This document shows positions 53,376-64,000 of a stretch of DNA of 64,000 bases, one piece after another. The stretch covers positions 4,026,009-4,090,008 of the forward strand of contig QEOQ01000508.1 of the NCBI GenBank assembly GCA_010279815.1, written 5' to 3'. The notes below the pieces were generated by a model. It searched no databases, was not told the origin of the DNA, and saw only the letters and a list, made by a program, of their open reading frames with translations. The stretch comes from Brachionus plicatilis. Lineage: Eukaryota; Rotifera; Eurotatoria; Ploima; Brachionidae. The translations under genes were made by a program, and so were the position numbers. The first letter of the stretch is position 1. Every line of letters begins with the position of its first letter.

Positions 53376-54085
53376 TTAATTTTCAGCATCTTCGTATTGA
53401 TTTTCATTTTTAGTAGGATCAACAATTTCTTTGAAATTTTAAAAATTTAAATTTTAAATTTAAATTAGATTTAAAATTTACTTTCTTCTTGATAATTAAT
53501 ATTTAATCTCTTCAAAATTTCCTGACCTCTATCACTCAGCTCTATCTCATTTAAATTGGATTCAGAGTCAAAAAATTGATTTTCGTCAATATCTTCACCT
53601 TGGTCTTCATGCTCGGACTCATCCGAATCTCCACTCATTTCTTCATCTGGATACAAAGCCTGACACTCATTTATCGCTTTGAAAATTGGATTCAGCATCG
53701 ATTTATCCTCTGGTACAAATCTCAAGGGCGTAATCTCAGATGAATCGTCACTCTCCTCCTCGTCCTCCTTCAAATCTACCTTTCCATTTGACATTTCAAC
53801 TGGGCGAGCAGTAATTATGTACAAGCATTCATGAGGAAATGCGTTCAAATCCTTTGATACTGCGTGAAGAGCAATATTTGGATAATTCAAAGTAATATCA
53901 TTTCCATTGTTGTTTTTCCAAACCAAATTTCTTAAATTTAAAATTTTAGCTTTTGATTTAACTTCAAAAATTAAAGAAGATTACTGCTCTGAAATTGATA
54001 TAACTCCGGTTCCGAATTCTTCGTCTCCAACAAAGGCTTTTGTGTCCGAAACTTGAATTTTTATTTTTACAGAATTTAGGAGCAT
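53376..54085 (-). CDS. CLNS1A: pICln, methylosome subunit / nucleotide-sensitive chloride conductance regulator
   Basis: pICln binds Sm proteins and PRMT5 in the cytosolic methylosome, holding Sm proteins for snRNP assembly (family knowledge). Three exons on the minus strand: 54085-53985, 53930-53482 and 53428-53376, 603 bases and 200 residues. An N-terminal PH-like domain runs through NLVWKNNN..YPNIALHAVSKD and LRFVPEDKS..FKAINECQALYPDEE. It is interrupted by an acidic loop (DLKEDEEESDDSSE) and followed by the acidic C-terminal region. The last exon restores the family's ending (NQYEDAEN, like QFEDAD in vertebrates), which supports the final intron: without it the frame would stop after EESKF. 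The start codon lies 186 bases from that of SUCLG2 on the other strand. Confidence 0.93.
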
Positions 54086-54271
54086 TTTTAGATTTTTTTT
54101 TATTTTTTAAAAATAAAATTTTTTTTATTTTTTGAAATTACAGACAAAACTAAATCACATCCGACCAAAAAAAAGGCAAATAAATGTTACTTTAAAATTA
54201 GATACTGACTCTTAGGAGAGAATTATTTTTTAAAAAAAATAAAAAAAAAATTAAAGATATTCCTTACAAAA
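54086..54271. promoter_or_regulatory. Shared bidirectional promoter of pICln and SUCLG2
   Basis: Only 186 bases separate the two divergent start codons, so both promoters and both 5' UTRs must lie here. The sequence is A/T-homopolymer-rich with no TATA box at a fixed position. Co-regulation of the two housekeeping genes is inference. Confidence 0.6.
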
Positions 54272-56992
54272 ATGCTTAGCAAAATTTTTAACAAACCATT
54301 GAGTGCCAATTTTTTATCAGTCACCTCACAGGTACACTATTCAAATATGAATAAATTCAAGTCAAATTTCTACAGCTAAACCTCAGATTTTGTCCTCCAG
54401 GTGCAACATAAGTCTTCAAGAGTACCAAAGCAAAAAAATTCTCCAAGATAATGGCATAAATGTGCAACGATTTTTGATGGCTTCGACCCCTGATGAAGCC
54501 CACGATGCCGGTCAAAAGCTAAGTAAATAGGTTTTGCAAAATAAATTGGATTTGTAGTCTAATTAGCTTTATTTAAGTGAATACCATTGCCAAAGAGTTG
54601 GTAATCAAGGCTCAAATATTGGCGGGGGGTAGAGGAAGAGGTACTTTTTCAAGTGGTCTGCAAGGTGGTGTCAAACTTACCAAGGAGTAATTTTTTTCTG
54701 TCATATATTCTTTTGTTGATTTAATAAAAAAAAGCCCGAGTGTTGTAAAAGACTTGACTAACAAAATGCTGAATCATCGCTTGGTGACCAAACAGACCAA
54801 ATCTGACGGAGTTTTGGTTGAAAAATTGATGGTAGCTGAAGCTTTGGACATTGCTCGAGAAACTTATTTTGCTATTTTACTTGACAGAGCTTTCGATGGT
54901 CCGGTCATGATCGGCAGTCCAGTGGGTGGTGTTGACATTGAAGAAGTAGAATAATAAAAAAAAAATTTTTTTTATAATTTTAGACAAATTTTATTCAAAA
55001 AAGGTGGCTGAAAAACAGCCGGATAAAATTTTTAAGCAAAAAATTAATGCCGAAACTGGTCTAACCCAGGATCAAGCTATTCAAATGGCAAAGAATTTAG
55101 AATTTACGGGAGAAAATATTGAAATAGCAGCTGAACAAATTGTTAGATTATACAAGCTATTTGGAAAATTAGACTGTACCCAGCTGGAAATAAATCCATT
55201 CGGTGAAACACCTGATGGTCGAGTTGTTTGCTTTGACGCCAAGTTGAACTTTGATGACAATGCTGAATTTAGGCAAAAAGAAATTTTTGATGAGCAGGAC
55301 TTGAGCGAAACAGATCCAAGAGAAATAACAGCTATTCAGCTGGGTCTAAATTACATTCAAATGGACGGAAATATTGGATGCATGGTTAATGGTGCTGGTC
55401 TGGCCATGGCCACTATGGACATCATTAGCTTGTATGGAGGATCTCCGGCAAATTTTTTGGACTGTGGAGGAAATGTAAATGAAAAACAAGTCATCGAAGC
55501 CTTCAAGCTGCTGACTTCGGACTCTCAAGTAAAATTTTATTTTTTATTTAAGAAATTATATTTTTTTAAATTTTATTCAAGAAATAATTTTTTTTTTTTA
55601 TTTAAGAAATAATATTTTTTTAAATTTTATTCTAGAAATAATTTTTTTGGGTCTTGTAGCTTTGATGGACAATTGTCCATGGACAATCATGTTTTTCGAT
55701 TAGATGGACAAATAATAATTTTTTCTGTCCACCTATTTTTTTTTAATTGTCCAGGTAAAAATTAATTTGTCCATGAAAAAATAAAACATTTATAAAAAAG
55801 AATAGAAAAAAGAGAACATATTTTTGCTAATTGATTTATTTTTACATTGAATTTTTTTTATTTTAATTATTTTAAAAGTCTCACATTAAAGTAATTTTTT
55901 GATTTGATTTTTAAACTCATAATGACGCTATTAAGTAAGCCGATAGAGTTATATAACTTAAAAGAACTAATTGATTTGAACCAAGCAGACATTCTTGAAT
56001 GGCTAAAATTTAAAGGGGTATTCCCTAGTACTAAAAATTGTTCTAAATGCTAATAAATAACGTGTTAAGCAAAAAAGGTGAAAAGATGAAAAAACAACCT
56101 GTGACACCAAAAAAATATAACGTAAATGTCCGATAAATATGACATGTCACTAAAACAGAGTAACCCTATTTAAGTGACATGTAATATTTCAGTGAACACT
56201 GATTTTTAAAATTGAAATATTCGCTTTTAGTGACATGCAACAAAAAGCGAATATGCATAACATTTTCATAAAAAATAGCAATATTTATGCATATTTGCTT
56301 ATTGTTGCATGTCACTAAAAGCGAATATTTCAATTTTAAAAAATCAGTGTTCACTGAAATATTACATGTCACTAAATTTGTTAGTGACATGTCATATTTA
56401 TCGGACAATTACGTTAATTTAAGAAAAAGAAAATAAAAATTAGATAATTAAAGATTATTTTATTTGATTTGAAAAGATTCTATTTTACCTTGTTTTTTAT
56501 TGTAAAAAAAAACAATTTTATTCTACCTTTATTATTTCCCAATTTTAATTGTCCAACTATTTTTCTGATAGTCCACCTGTTACTCTAATCGTCCACTTAT
56601 TTTTTTTAATTGTCCAGGTAAATTTTAGATTTTTTTTTATCTTTTTAAATTGTCCATCTAATCGAAAAACATGATTGTCCATGGACAATTGTCCATCAAA
56701 GCTACAAGACCCATTTTTTAAAATTTTATTTAAGAAATGATATTTTTTTATTTTTTAGGTAAAAGCAATTTTTGTAAATATTTTCGGAGGCATTGTGAAC
56801 TGTGGCACTATTGCCAATGGAATAGTAAATGCGTGCCGAACAATTGACCTAAAAGTGCCACTTATCGTAAGACTCCAGGGAACAAATGCCGAAAAAGCCA
56901 ATGAGATAATTCTGAACAGTGGTTTAAACATCATTCCAGAGCTTGACTTTGACTCGGCAGCCAAAAAAGCTTGTACGGCTTTTAAGTCATAA
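54272..56992 (+). CDS. SUCLG2: Succinyl-CoA ligase (GDP-forming) beta subunit, mitochondrial
   Basis: The beta subunit of the TCA-cycle enzyme making GTP and succinate from succinyl-CoA, in the mitochondrial matrix with the alpha subunit. Six exons: 54272-54331, 54387-54522, 54578-54686, 54735-54945, 55004-55528 and 56759-56992; 1,275 bases and 424 residues, close to the animal length. Exon 1 is a presequence ([20 protein letters not shown]). The ATP-grasp domain starts SLQEYQSKK and shows [31 protein letters not shown] and [14 protein letters not shown] favour the GTP-specific SUCLG2 type over SUCLA2. The CoA-ligase domain has [17 protein letters not shown] and [11 protein letters not shown]. 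Exon 6 supplies the C-terminus. The last intron (1,230 bp) is long because of a nested transposon insertion. Start fixed by the targeting peptide and phase. Confidence 0.95.
55922..56053 (+). pseudogene. N-terminal fragment of an ISXO2-like transposase
   Basis: The 43-codon frame reads [20 protein letters not shown] followed by [22 protein letters not shown]. The pattern of an acidic helix, then WL..G..P....C..C, is the start of the zinc-ribbon region of ISXO2/Merlin transposases (family knowledge). The frame then stops and the nested MITE follows; no catalytic domain remains. Confidence 0.55.
56120..56414. mobile_element. Nested hairpin MITE, arms about 140 bp
   Basis: ACGTAAATGTCCGATAAATA and the inverted right end ACGTAATTGTCCGATAAATA begin arms that continue through GACATGTCACTAA, TGAAATATTACATGTCACT and CAATTTTAAAA to the centre. 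TA flanks both ends (56,118-56,119 and 56,415-56,416), so the Tc1/mariner class is likely. It was inserted into the Merlin-like element after that element entered the SUCLG2 intron. Confidence 0.75.
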
Positions 56993-57344
56993 AATGGTGA
57001 CATTTTTTTTATTTGAAATAAATTCCTTCATTTATTTTCACATACTTAATAAAAATAATTTAAAATATCATTTTTGAACGTGTTGCTTTTATTTTTTTTG
57101 TTCATAGTCAGTTAAAATTTTTGTTTGGGTAGAAAAAAAAAAGCAAATAAAGTAGTTTATAAAATTGGTATTAAACATTGAAAAATATAAAACTAGATTA
57201 AATAATTAAACCCAAGGATTTTCGACTTGAAAAATTTCTTATCTAAAAATTTTATTTTTGTCTAAAGGATTACCAAGATTTTTGTCGCTCGTAAATAAGG
57301 CCAATTTTTGTTACATAATTTTATTTTGGAAAGCAAATTAAACA

Positions 57345-58395
57345 ATGGTCGCTGAAAAAGTGTGCACAATTTTACTAGGACTTTTTACAATTTATTTTGT
57401 TCAAGCCAAAAGTTTCTCTGCAAAGGAACCAAAAAAACATGGTCACAGTCAATTTGCTCTGCTGAATTGTGATGGTAAGTGAAAAATGAACAAAATGATT
57501 GCTTTCAAGTCGGAAATAAAATTATTTAATTTTTTTATATTTCATTTTTTAATATTTCCTATTCACTCAAGATACCAAAAACGGAATTGGCATTGACTGG
57601 GCCGGTGATGATGACCATATACCTGATGAAAAATACAAATGCATCAATCAGTCGTCAGCAATTACTCAAGAACCGTTTGTCCATGAAATGTGCCGAACAC
57701 CACCATCTGTAAAAATATGATGCCATTGCGTCATTAATTAAATATTTTCTGCTAGGGGTACCATCTTTGTCTGTATGATGCAATAAATTATCCAGAATCT
57801 GTTCCAATCGGGGGGCCTCATAGACCTGTTTGGGTAACATATGGAGAATACATTTACATGGTAAAATTAATTAGCAAAAAAACTGGAAAAATAATTTATT
57901 TATTTAAAATTTAAGCCACCACAAAGATGGGTTCATGCGATTGAGCATGGTAAAGATGTGATGAGATTTGAGAAAGATATTTTAAGTTTTTTTGCTTTTT
58001 AAGGTGCTGCCACATTTTTGTACAATCCATGTGCTGATTCTGGTGAAATTGAAATCTTTAAAAAATTAGCCAAAACTTGTCTTAGACGACATGTGATCAG
58101 TCCGTACAATTATTTACCCGAAGGAGAATTGTTCAATGTGGTAACATTTGGCTGCAAATTGAAATTGAATGCAATTAAAAATAATGAAAATAAAATAGTT
58201 GATTATTTGAGGGTGAATTTTTACAAATGATTTTATTAATTGTTGGGTCAAAGTTTTTTTTTAAATTAGAGACACGCAATTAAAGAAGGTCCTGAATTTC
58301 ACATTGTGGAAGATGGCGAATACAAATTTGGTTTGTTGGAAAAAGCCAAAGTTCTAACTGATTTGGCCGATTCAAAGATTTGTCCTTTTAATTGA
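57345..58395 (+). CDS. TP53I13-like / DUF3105-type secreted protein
   Basis: Six exons: 57345-57474, 57572-57708, 57756-57860, 57916-57949, 58004-58212 and 58270-58395; 741 bases and 246 residues in one frame. An N-terminal signal peptide (VCTILLGLFTIYFVQA) precedes a mature region with six or more Cys. The core GGPHRPVWVTYGEYIYMPPQ continues RWVHAIEHGAATFLYNPCA, then LRRHVISPYNYLPEGELFNV and VVTFGCKL, the layout of the TP53I13/DUF3105 family, for which no biochemical function is firmly established. The 34-base exon 4 is unusually short but keeps phase. It follows SUCLG2 on the same strand with a 352-base gap. A 61-codon minus frame here is a shadow. Confidence 0.8.
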
Positions 58396-60559
58396 TGATC
58401 GTTGATTTCATGATTAACTAATGTTTTTTAATAATATTTTATTTTAATTAATAAACTGGGATTGTAAGTGGTTTAATGCTAATTTTTGTTTTAAATATTA
58501 AAAATGATTTTCTTTTTACAATAAATATCTATTTTTTAACGCCGCACTAAAAGTCCAAAAACTTGGTTATGGTGCCTCAAAAAAATTCATTTTTCAAGGC
58601 TTTAAATATTCAAGATGAAAATCTATGGTCCCAAAGGCCAAAATATATGCCTAAACTTTTAATTTCGATCTCATAGCCAAAAAGAACCATAAAGAACCAA
58701 AAGATATATGTAATTCAACAAAAGGGTATTTTGTATTTGCAGAGATTATATTATTAAAATAGAACACAAAAGAACCGAACTAAAGTTTTTATTCACTTTT
58801 TAAAAATTACCATAAAGAACTAAAAATTTCATTGTCTGTACCGCGACCAATTTTGAGACCTTAGAAAAATAATTTCATTAAAATTTTTACCTTTTTTTTC
58901 TAAAATTCACAATGTCGATAAATATGGAAATTCTCTATATTATTCCTTTTTTGTGTATTAGGACAGAAAAGCTCCACGACTAAAGAAATTTTGGCAAACA
59001 TGGTTAAATCAGGACAAAGCTTTAAAAGACCAACTTCCATTTACAAAAAAATATTGGTAAAAGCAGAGTGATCCCAGGGGATGCACGGTCTAGATCTTGA
59101 TTCCAAAAATTTTAATTGAGATTATTAAAATGTTCAAATTTATCTAAAAGCAACATTTTTGAAATTAGTGAGCAAATATTAAGAATCTCAATAGCTAAAA
59201 AAGGCATTGTGATATGAAGCAACAGTTTGAATGGAAGAGGACCTTTGTGATTAGTTTGATATTAAAGCTATGCTTCAACAAGAATACTTACTCTAATCAA
59301 CGCTTGGAAAAAAATTTATTTGATTTTTAAATTATTTTCTTTTTAACTTTTATGTGCATATAAAGATTTTAAAAATTAAAAATTAAATGACTAAAGTCAT
59401 AGAAAAACATATAAAAAAGGTGATTTTTCCGCGGTATTTCCGTGAAATATAATCGGAATGAGCTGAAACAAGGTTGATATTATTTTCTAGCCCCCTTGAA
59501 TACCCTTGTAGGCTCAAAATAGGTATCAGGAACGTGGTTCACCAGAATCCGACAAAACGGTTCCCCAAGAGTTTCACTTTATATAATTTCATTATTTTGA
59601 TAAACCCTTGCGATATGCTTGTGATGTGATTTTCATGCATTTATGCACGTTGCTTTTTATTCCATGGTATACCTTGGTCTCCTGACAGTTATCAGAGAGC
59701 CATTTTACAACACAATATTTTTTTTCCTAAACACATGCATTACCCGGTTGATTTCACTCATCAGGTACCCTGGCAATGTCATAGATTGATATTTCTCCCT
59801 CGCAAAATTTTCCAACACCGTCACCAATTACAACAGAATAAGCTATAGAATAGAAAAAAGTCAAGAGACAAAAGTAATCATGGAGGAAAAGCCAAAAAAA
59901 AAGAATTTAATTATTAAAATGATAGCTTTTTAATTTAAAAACAGACTTCATTGATATTTTTTTTATCAATTTCTAATCATATTTAATAAAATCATTTTAA
60001 AAAATATTTTTTTATCGCGCACTTTTTTCCAAGCTCTTAATTTTAACCAAGCATCATAATTCATTAGGATCGATTTTATTTTAATCAAAAAAACTAATTT
60101 TAATTATTTTATTTAATTTTTTTGATTCTTTAACAAAAAAAAAATAATTAAAAGAAAATATTTTTTATGGTTTTACATAAAAAGATTTTTTTGTCAGTAC
60201 ATTAATTAATTTAGTCAGAAAAAATTTTCAGTGAATAATTTATTTTTGTGAGAAGGCTAAATACACGCCAATCAAATTTTAATTTTAAAAAATGTTTATT
60301 TTTTCTATCAATTTAAATTTAATACAAGTTAATAAATAATTAATTGTAATTGAAGATTTTCTTTTTTAAAGGTTTATTTCTTATCTTTAAATTGAAGCGA
60401 TTATTTCTTTTAAAAAAATTTTGACTGTGATAATGCTTTTATTTATCACAAAATTTTAATCCGATTTAAACTAAATAATTAAAAAATTAAATTAGAATCA
60501 CTTAGGCTCCTTTATAAATATCTAGATTATTTTTATTTTACAACTTAACATTATATTAA
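58396..60559. other. Intergenic with transposon debris
   Basis: The 3' regions of two convergent genes (TP53I13-like and thioredoxin) with AATAAA signals near 58,450 and 60,540. 59,430-59,850 is distinctly richer in G+C (for example AGCCCCCTTGAATACCCTTG) but has no long frame; it is probably a dispersed repeat with no partner in the window. Confidence 0.5.
58965..59345 (+). pseudogene. Possible Tc1-type transposase debris
   Basis: Broken frames read STTKEILANMVKSGQSFKRP and, further on, ISEQILRISIAKKGI and SLNGRGPL, resembling the N-terminal HTH and the LxGRxPxxKP linker of Tc1 transposases. Several stops and frameshifts. No termini were identified, so the call is weak. Confidence 0.3.
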
Positions 60560-60931
60560 TTAAAATGCAAATTTTCTGATCAAATTGTGTAGCTCATTCT
60601 GATCGACACCAACCATTTCTTGAATTTTTATGCAATTTTTGAATACGGTGAATGTTGGCATTGCTCGAACTTGTGCCCAATTCATTATATCTGGCAAATG
60701 GTCGACATCAACTTCTAAGAATTGAACACTTGGATAACTGCATGACAATTGTTCAAAATATGGCTGAATGATTCTGCATGGACCACCTTGAAAAATTGAA
60801 AATATTTTTTTAAATCAAATTTTTTTGAACTTACACCACTGGGCTGTAAATTTGACCACTGTTGATTTAAACATAGGATTCTGCAGATATGAGTTGAATT
60901 CGTTAATTGTATTTACTTTACGAACAACCAT
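60560..60931 (-). CDS. TXN: Thioredoxin
   Basis: A cytosolic dithiol-disulfide oxidoreductase that reduces protein disulfides with thioredoxin reductase. Two exons on the minus strand: 60931-60835 and 60786-60560; 324 bases and 107 residues, the standard length. The N-terminus MVVRKVNTINEFNSYL leads to strand VVKFTAQWCGPC with the WCGPC active site; the 48-base intron splits the first active-site Cys codon (T|GT). Downstream, VQFLEVDVDHLPDIM, then RAMPTFTVFKN with the conserved cis-Pro, and a C-terminal helix (ELHNLIRKFAF) complete the fold. No signal or targeting peptide, so cytosolic. Confidence 0.95.
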
Positions 60932-61292
60932 TTTTATTAATTATTTTTTTTACTAATAATTTAAATTAAATTTTAATTTCAAATTTCTATTTATAATAAA
61001 TTTTGTATCTAGTCATTAGAAAAAAAATTATCCCAGGTCATTCATCATTAGACATTTATACGCATCGATAAATTAAAAAACTTCACATTTCTATTTTTCC
61101 AAACCATTGGTCCAATATTAAGTCTAGACAACAAAATTATCTCTTTCAAATTACCAAGCATTTTTTGGAAAAATATTTTCAAAATTTTACCTTGTACAAA
61201 ATTGATGCTGAAATGGCCTTGGTGACATTTTAGTAGGGCTAAAATTTTTAATTTTTATTTAAAATTTTATTTTAAATAATGTTTGTGTAACT

Positions 61293-61366
61293 GCCCGGTT
61301 AGCTCAGTTGGTTAGAGCGTCGTGCTAATAACGCGAAGGTCGTGAGTTCGATCCTCCCACTGGGCA
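61293..61366 (+). tRNA. tRNA-Ile(AAT)
   Basis: 74 bases fold into a full cloverleaf: acceptor GCCCGGT/ACTGGGC with one G-T pair, D-arm with TTAGCTCAGTTGG, anticodon loop CTAATAA (anticodon AAT, Ile), and T-arm GTTCGATC. Internal A and B boxes are intact; no intron. CCA is not encoded, as expected in eukaryotes. A TTTT run directly after the discriminator is a pol III terminator. Confidence 0.97.
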
Positions 61367-62689
61367 ATTTTTTAATCTGCCTTTTGAATTTTTTTGGTTG
61401 TGAATTTTCTTTAAATTATTGTGACTTTTGGTCATCAAAAAATGATGAAAATTTCTAAAACCCAAGTCAGGTGATCTAAAAAGCATTTTTTTAAATTTAA
61501 ATTTCACTTGAATTCTTTCTTTCTGATTTTGATTCGGTTTTTCTTGATTTTAAATTTTAATGTTTAATTTTAATATTTCATATATCAGATGAAATTTTTT
61601 GGACTTAATTTAACTCTAGGCAAAAACCGGTTGGTTTTGTTCCTAATTTTTATTGGCAAAGCGGATCATGAATTTAAACCAAATTTAGAAATTTAAAAAG
61701 ATTTTTAAAAAACAAATTTTAGAAAAATAAATTCAGTAAATGAAAATAAAACAAAAATAATTAAAGTTTAAAAAAATTTAAGATCAATTTGGTAAATAAT
61801 AATTTTTGTTATCAAAAATAGCTAGTTTAGTATCTTTTATTATAGAAGCCTACTGATTGAATTCATTAATAAAATTTACTAAGAATTTAAGTCTACTTTA
61901 TTCAAAAGACCAAGATAGTTTGTGTGAATTTCTTTTTAAAACAAATAAAAACAGTTTGTAGAATTTCCCATTTGTTTGATTAGATTCACAATATTCATTA
62001 AATCATAACTTATATTTTTAAATCATTTTTTAACATTTGAATCTACAGATTTTTTAATTATTAATGATAGAATATTTTTATATAAAAAGTGTTCTTTAAA
62101 ATTCAACGCTGAAAAGAAAATAAATTTTATTTTTCCTAAAATTTTTATACATCATGGAAGTTCTGCAAACAATTTGCAGATAATTGTGAAAAATTTGCAA
62201 GAAATATTTGAGCATCTTTGATGATTTTTTTTCGAAAATTAATTTTGAAAATTTTTCTTTTTTTTTTCAGTTTTTGTTTTGCAAAACTCTGAACAAACCT
62301 TAATTAACAATTAAAGAAAAAATGCAATCAAGTTTTCAAAAATTAAGATCTTGATCTATTATAAAAGCCAAAAGAATTAAATCAGTTAAACTTATATTTC
62401 CTTTTAAAATAAAATTTATTTTAATCGGGAGTTACTAGAAAAATGTCAATCATAAAAATTAGAAAAAAACAAGATTTCATTAATATCCATTAAATTATCT
62501 AAAAAAAAAAATTTTTAATTTCTGATTAAAATCTTTAAAGAATCACAACCACTTGAATTCTTGAAAAAATTGAGATATCAATAAAAACTAAAATATTTTA
62601 TTTAATTTTAAAAAAAATTGAATATTGATTAGAACAATAATTACAAAAAGACCAATTTAAATTAAACAATTTGAAACCATCTCAATAAA
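61367..62689. other. Intergenic, no gene seen
   Basis: AT-rich DNA between the tRNA and the LINE 3' end. No convincing open frame or inverted repeat. Confidence 0.5.
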
Positions 62690-63596
62690 AAATCTCGATT
62701 AAAAGAAGAAGTAGTATTAGGAGTTCTTGCTGCGACACCTAACATGTAGAGTGTCTGAGCCCATCACCGCCGATTGGCCGTGTAGAGCTGTAGCAGCCGA
62801 TTCCATTGAATTTATCTAAAGCTATTTAAAAATTAGCGGTTGACTTAGATTTCACCACATTTTCTGACAACTTATTCCAATGGGGAACTACTCTGTTTGA
62901 GAAAAATACATGTCTTACTGCAGCTGCAAAATCGTTTCTAATTTGAGCTGGGAAACTTTCTATCTGGACTCTGATGCTATTTCCTCTTAACGCCCCGACT
63001 GGACCCTTGATTTCTGATCTTTTCACTAGATTCTTGACAAGGCCTACCTTTTTTATTCCATTCACTAATTTGTACATTTCAATCAAGTCCCCTCTTACTC
63101 TTCTTTCACTTAGCTTTGTTAGTCCTAATTTCGTCAACCTCATTTCATACGACATGTTTCTTAGAGACACAGGTATTTTTGTTGCCCTCTCTTGCACCTT
63201 TTCTAACGCATTCACATCCCTTTTCAAACTTGGATTCCAAACCTGCACTGCGTAATCTAGGTGAAGTCTCACCATGGACTTTTACAATTTAACCCACAGC
63301 CTTTCTTCTCTACTTGTAAAGCTCGCTTTAGCATTCCAAGTACCCTACTCGCTTTCGCACAAGCACTTTTCACTTGGCGGGTCCACTTTAAATCTGATGA
63401 GACCATCACTCCAAGATCAATCTCACACTCTGAGGTCGCTAGTATAAAATTGCTATTTTGCGTATATTTATGCCTTGCATTTAGTCTGCCGAAATGCATT
63501 ACTTTACATTTATTAGCACACAGTCCCATACGCCAAATCTCTTTCCATTGACATACTGCATCCAGATCTTTCTGTAACATCGCTCTCCCATAAACT
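62690..63596 (-). mobile_element. 5'-truncated CR1/jockey-type LINE
   Basis: The 3' end of a non-LTR retrotransposon on the minus strand. It carries the last part of the reverse transcriptase frame (62,826-63,596), then a 3' UTR with CGGCCAATCGGCGGTGATGG and a tail of TACT/TTC repeats at about 62,700. The element begins abruptly at 63,596, next to an LTR-like repeat; 5' truncation is typical of target-primed insertion. Confidence 0.85.
62826..63596 (-). pseudogene. C-terminal reverse transcriptase fragment of the LINE, frameshifted
   Basis: The frame 63,596-63,269 reads KVYGRAMLQKDLDAVCQW, KCKVMHFG, LGVMVSSDLKWTRQVKSACA and KASRVLGMLKR, the thumb region of CR1-like reverse transcriptases. 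After a single frameshift near 63,270, 63,275-62,826 continues MVRLHLDYAVQVWNPSLKRD, LEKVQERATK, ELTKLGL-like and RRVRGDLIEMYKLVNG blocks to the stop. Fingers/palm and endonuclease are missing. Not functional. Confidence 0.88.
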
Positions 63597-64000
63597 TTGA
63601 TGAGAAAATGAGAGGGTAAGGACTAACAGTGTGACTTGACAGATAAACACACGAGAAAAAGTTTATTAAATATTTAATTTTGAAAAAAAAAAGATTCGGC
63701 TCAGACTCTTTTAAAATTAGTTTAGCTAATTTAACAGAGTATAAATAGCCTGGTATCAAAGAAATTATTCAGTCAGATTTTCGATTTAGAAAAAAAATTT
63801 ATTTTAGAAAATTTCGAAACATTAAGTAAACAAAGAACAGTTAATAGGAAAAAGAATAGAAAGAATCATTGTTATTAACTCTGCCCACATGGCCGGTCCC
63901 AAGCCCGGATGAAAAAAGAGGAGGGGTGATGATGACGCAGGCGCATAGAGGCCGGGATGAGGAGGCTTGCAAGCTAGAGCTGATGATAGTCTGTTGGGTC
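63597..64000 (+). repeat. Tandem copies of the LTR-like repeat, cut by the window edge
   Basis: 63,597-63,808 repeats the last third of the unit at 29,848-30,471, including the TATA box GTATAAATAGCC and initiator. At about 63,808 (TTTTAG|AAAATTTCGAAAC) the next unit starts and continues, nearly identical to 29,850-30,050, to the window end. Head-to-tail copies suit Penelope-like elements, tandem LTRs or a satellite. Confidence 0.7.

Larger units (their letters stand above)
55649..56712. mobile_element. Merlin/ISXO2-like element inserted in the last SUCLG2 intron
   Basis: Near-perfect inverted ends of at least 59 bp start GGGTCTTGTAGCTTTGATGG and continue through the palindromic ATTGTCCATGGACAAT. 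The flanks ATTTTTTT and ATTTTTTA could be an 8-bp target duplication, though the homopolymer makes this weak. Further TGTCCA/TGGACA words lie inside both halves. It encodes an N-terminal fragment of an ISXO2-like transposase, which points to the Merlin superfamily. A second MITE is nested within it. Confidence 0.75.

Noticed and set aside
62974..63551. Plus-strand frames of 93-96 codons
   Set aside because: Antisense of the LINE reverse transcriptase remnant.
1..64000. CRISPR arrays, bacterial operons or prophage
   Set aside because: Spliceosomal introns and animal genes throughout; no regularly spaced direct repeats.

Overview
The window is 64 kb of very AT-rich eukaryotic (animal) DNA. Genes are split by short introns, commonly 35-75 bases with GT..AG borders, alongside a few kilobase-scale introns full of transposons. 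The gene set is plainly metazoan: ABHD16A-like lipase, ABCA transporter, rhodopsin-type GPCR, pICln, SUCLG2 and a TP53I13/DUF3105-like secreted protein. Extreme AT content, compact introns, a bacterial-looking glycosyltransferase and abundant small DNA transposons would suit a small invertebrate such as a monogonont rotifer. That assignment is inference, not something the sequence proves.

Layout. 0.5-1.9 kb (minus): N-terminal two thirds of an ABHD16A-like lipase, running off the left edge. 2.7-6.2 kb: a transposon cluster (foldback Tc1/mariner element, its small relative, an 850-bp TIR element, a hAT-type MITE and a hairpin). 7.3-8.3 kb (plus): intronless DUF1295 membrane protein. 9.7-24.4 kb (plus): a complete ABCA-type full transporter, reconstructed here as 20 exons and about 1,657 codons, whose long introns hold at least seven mobile elements. 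24.6-26.5 kb: a TIR element containing a coding-like exon. 26.8-28.1 kb (minus): intronless GT1 glycosyltransferase. 29.8-32.5 kb: an LTR-like repeat with a TATA box, tandem repeats and a dead Tc1 transposase. 32.6-33.8 kb (minus): intronless GPCR. 34-53 kb: a gene-poor stretch with hairpin MITEs, a 245-bp duplication, a piggyBac deletion derivative and scattered exon-like islands. 53.4-58.4 kb: a tight gene cluster, with pICln (minus) head-to-head with SUCLG2 (plus) across 186 bp, followed by the TP53I13-like gene (plus). 60.6-60.9 kb (minus): thioredoxin. 61.3 kb: tRNA-Ile(AAT). 62.7-63.6 kb (minus): 5'-truncated CR1-type LINE, then tandem copies of the LTR-like repeat to the right edge.

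The genes do not form a pathway; each is a separate housekeeping or membrane function. The main themes are the reconstructed multi-exon genes and the density of nested, datable DNA-transposon insertions with recognisable target-site duplications. There is no convincing new multi-gene system. The least explained material is the set of phase-compatible short exon-like islands between 25.8 and 49.5 kb (plus) and 40.9 and 43.9 kb (minus), which may be one or two unannotated microexon genes.
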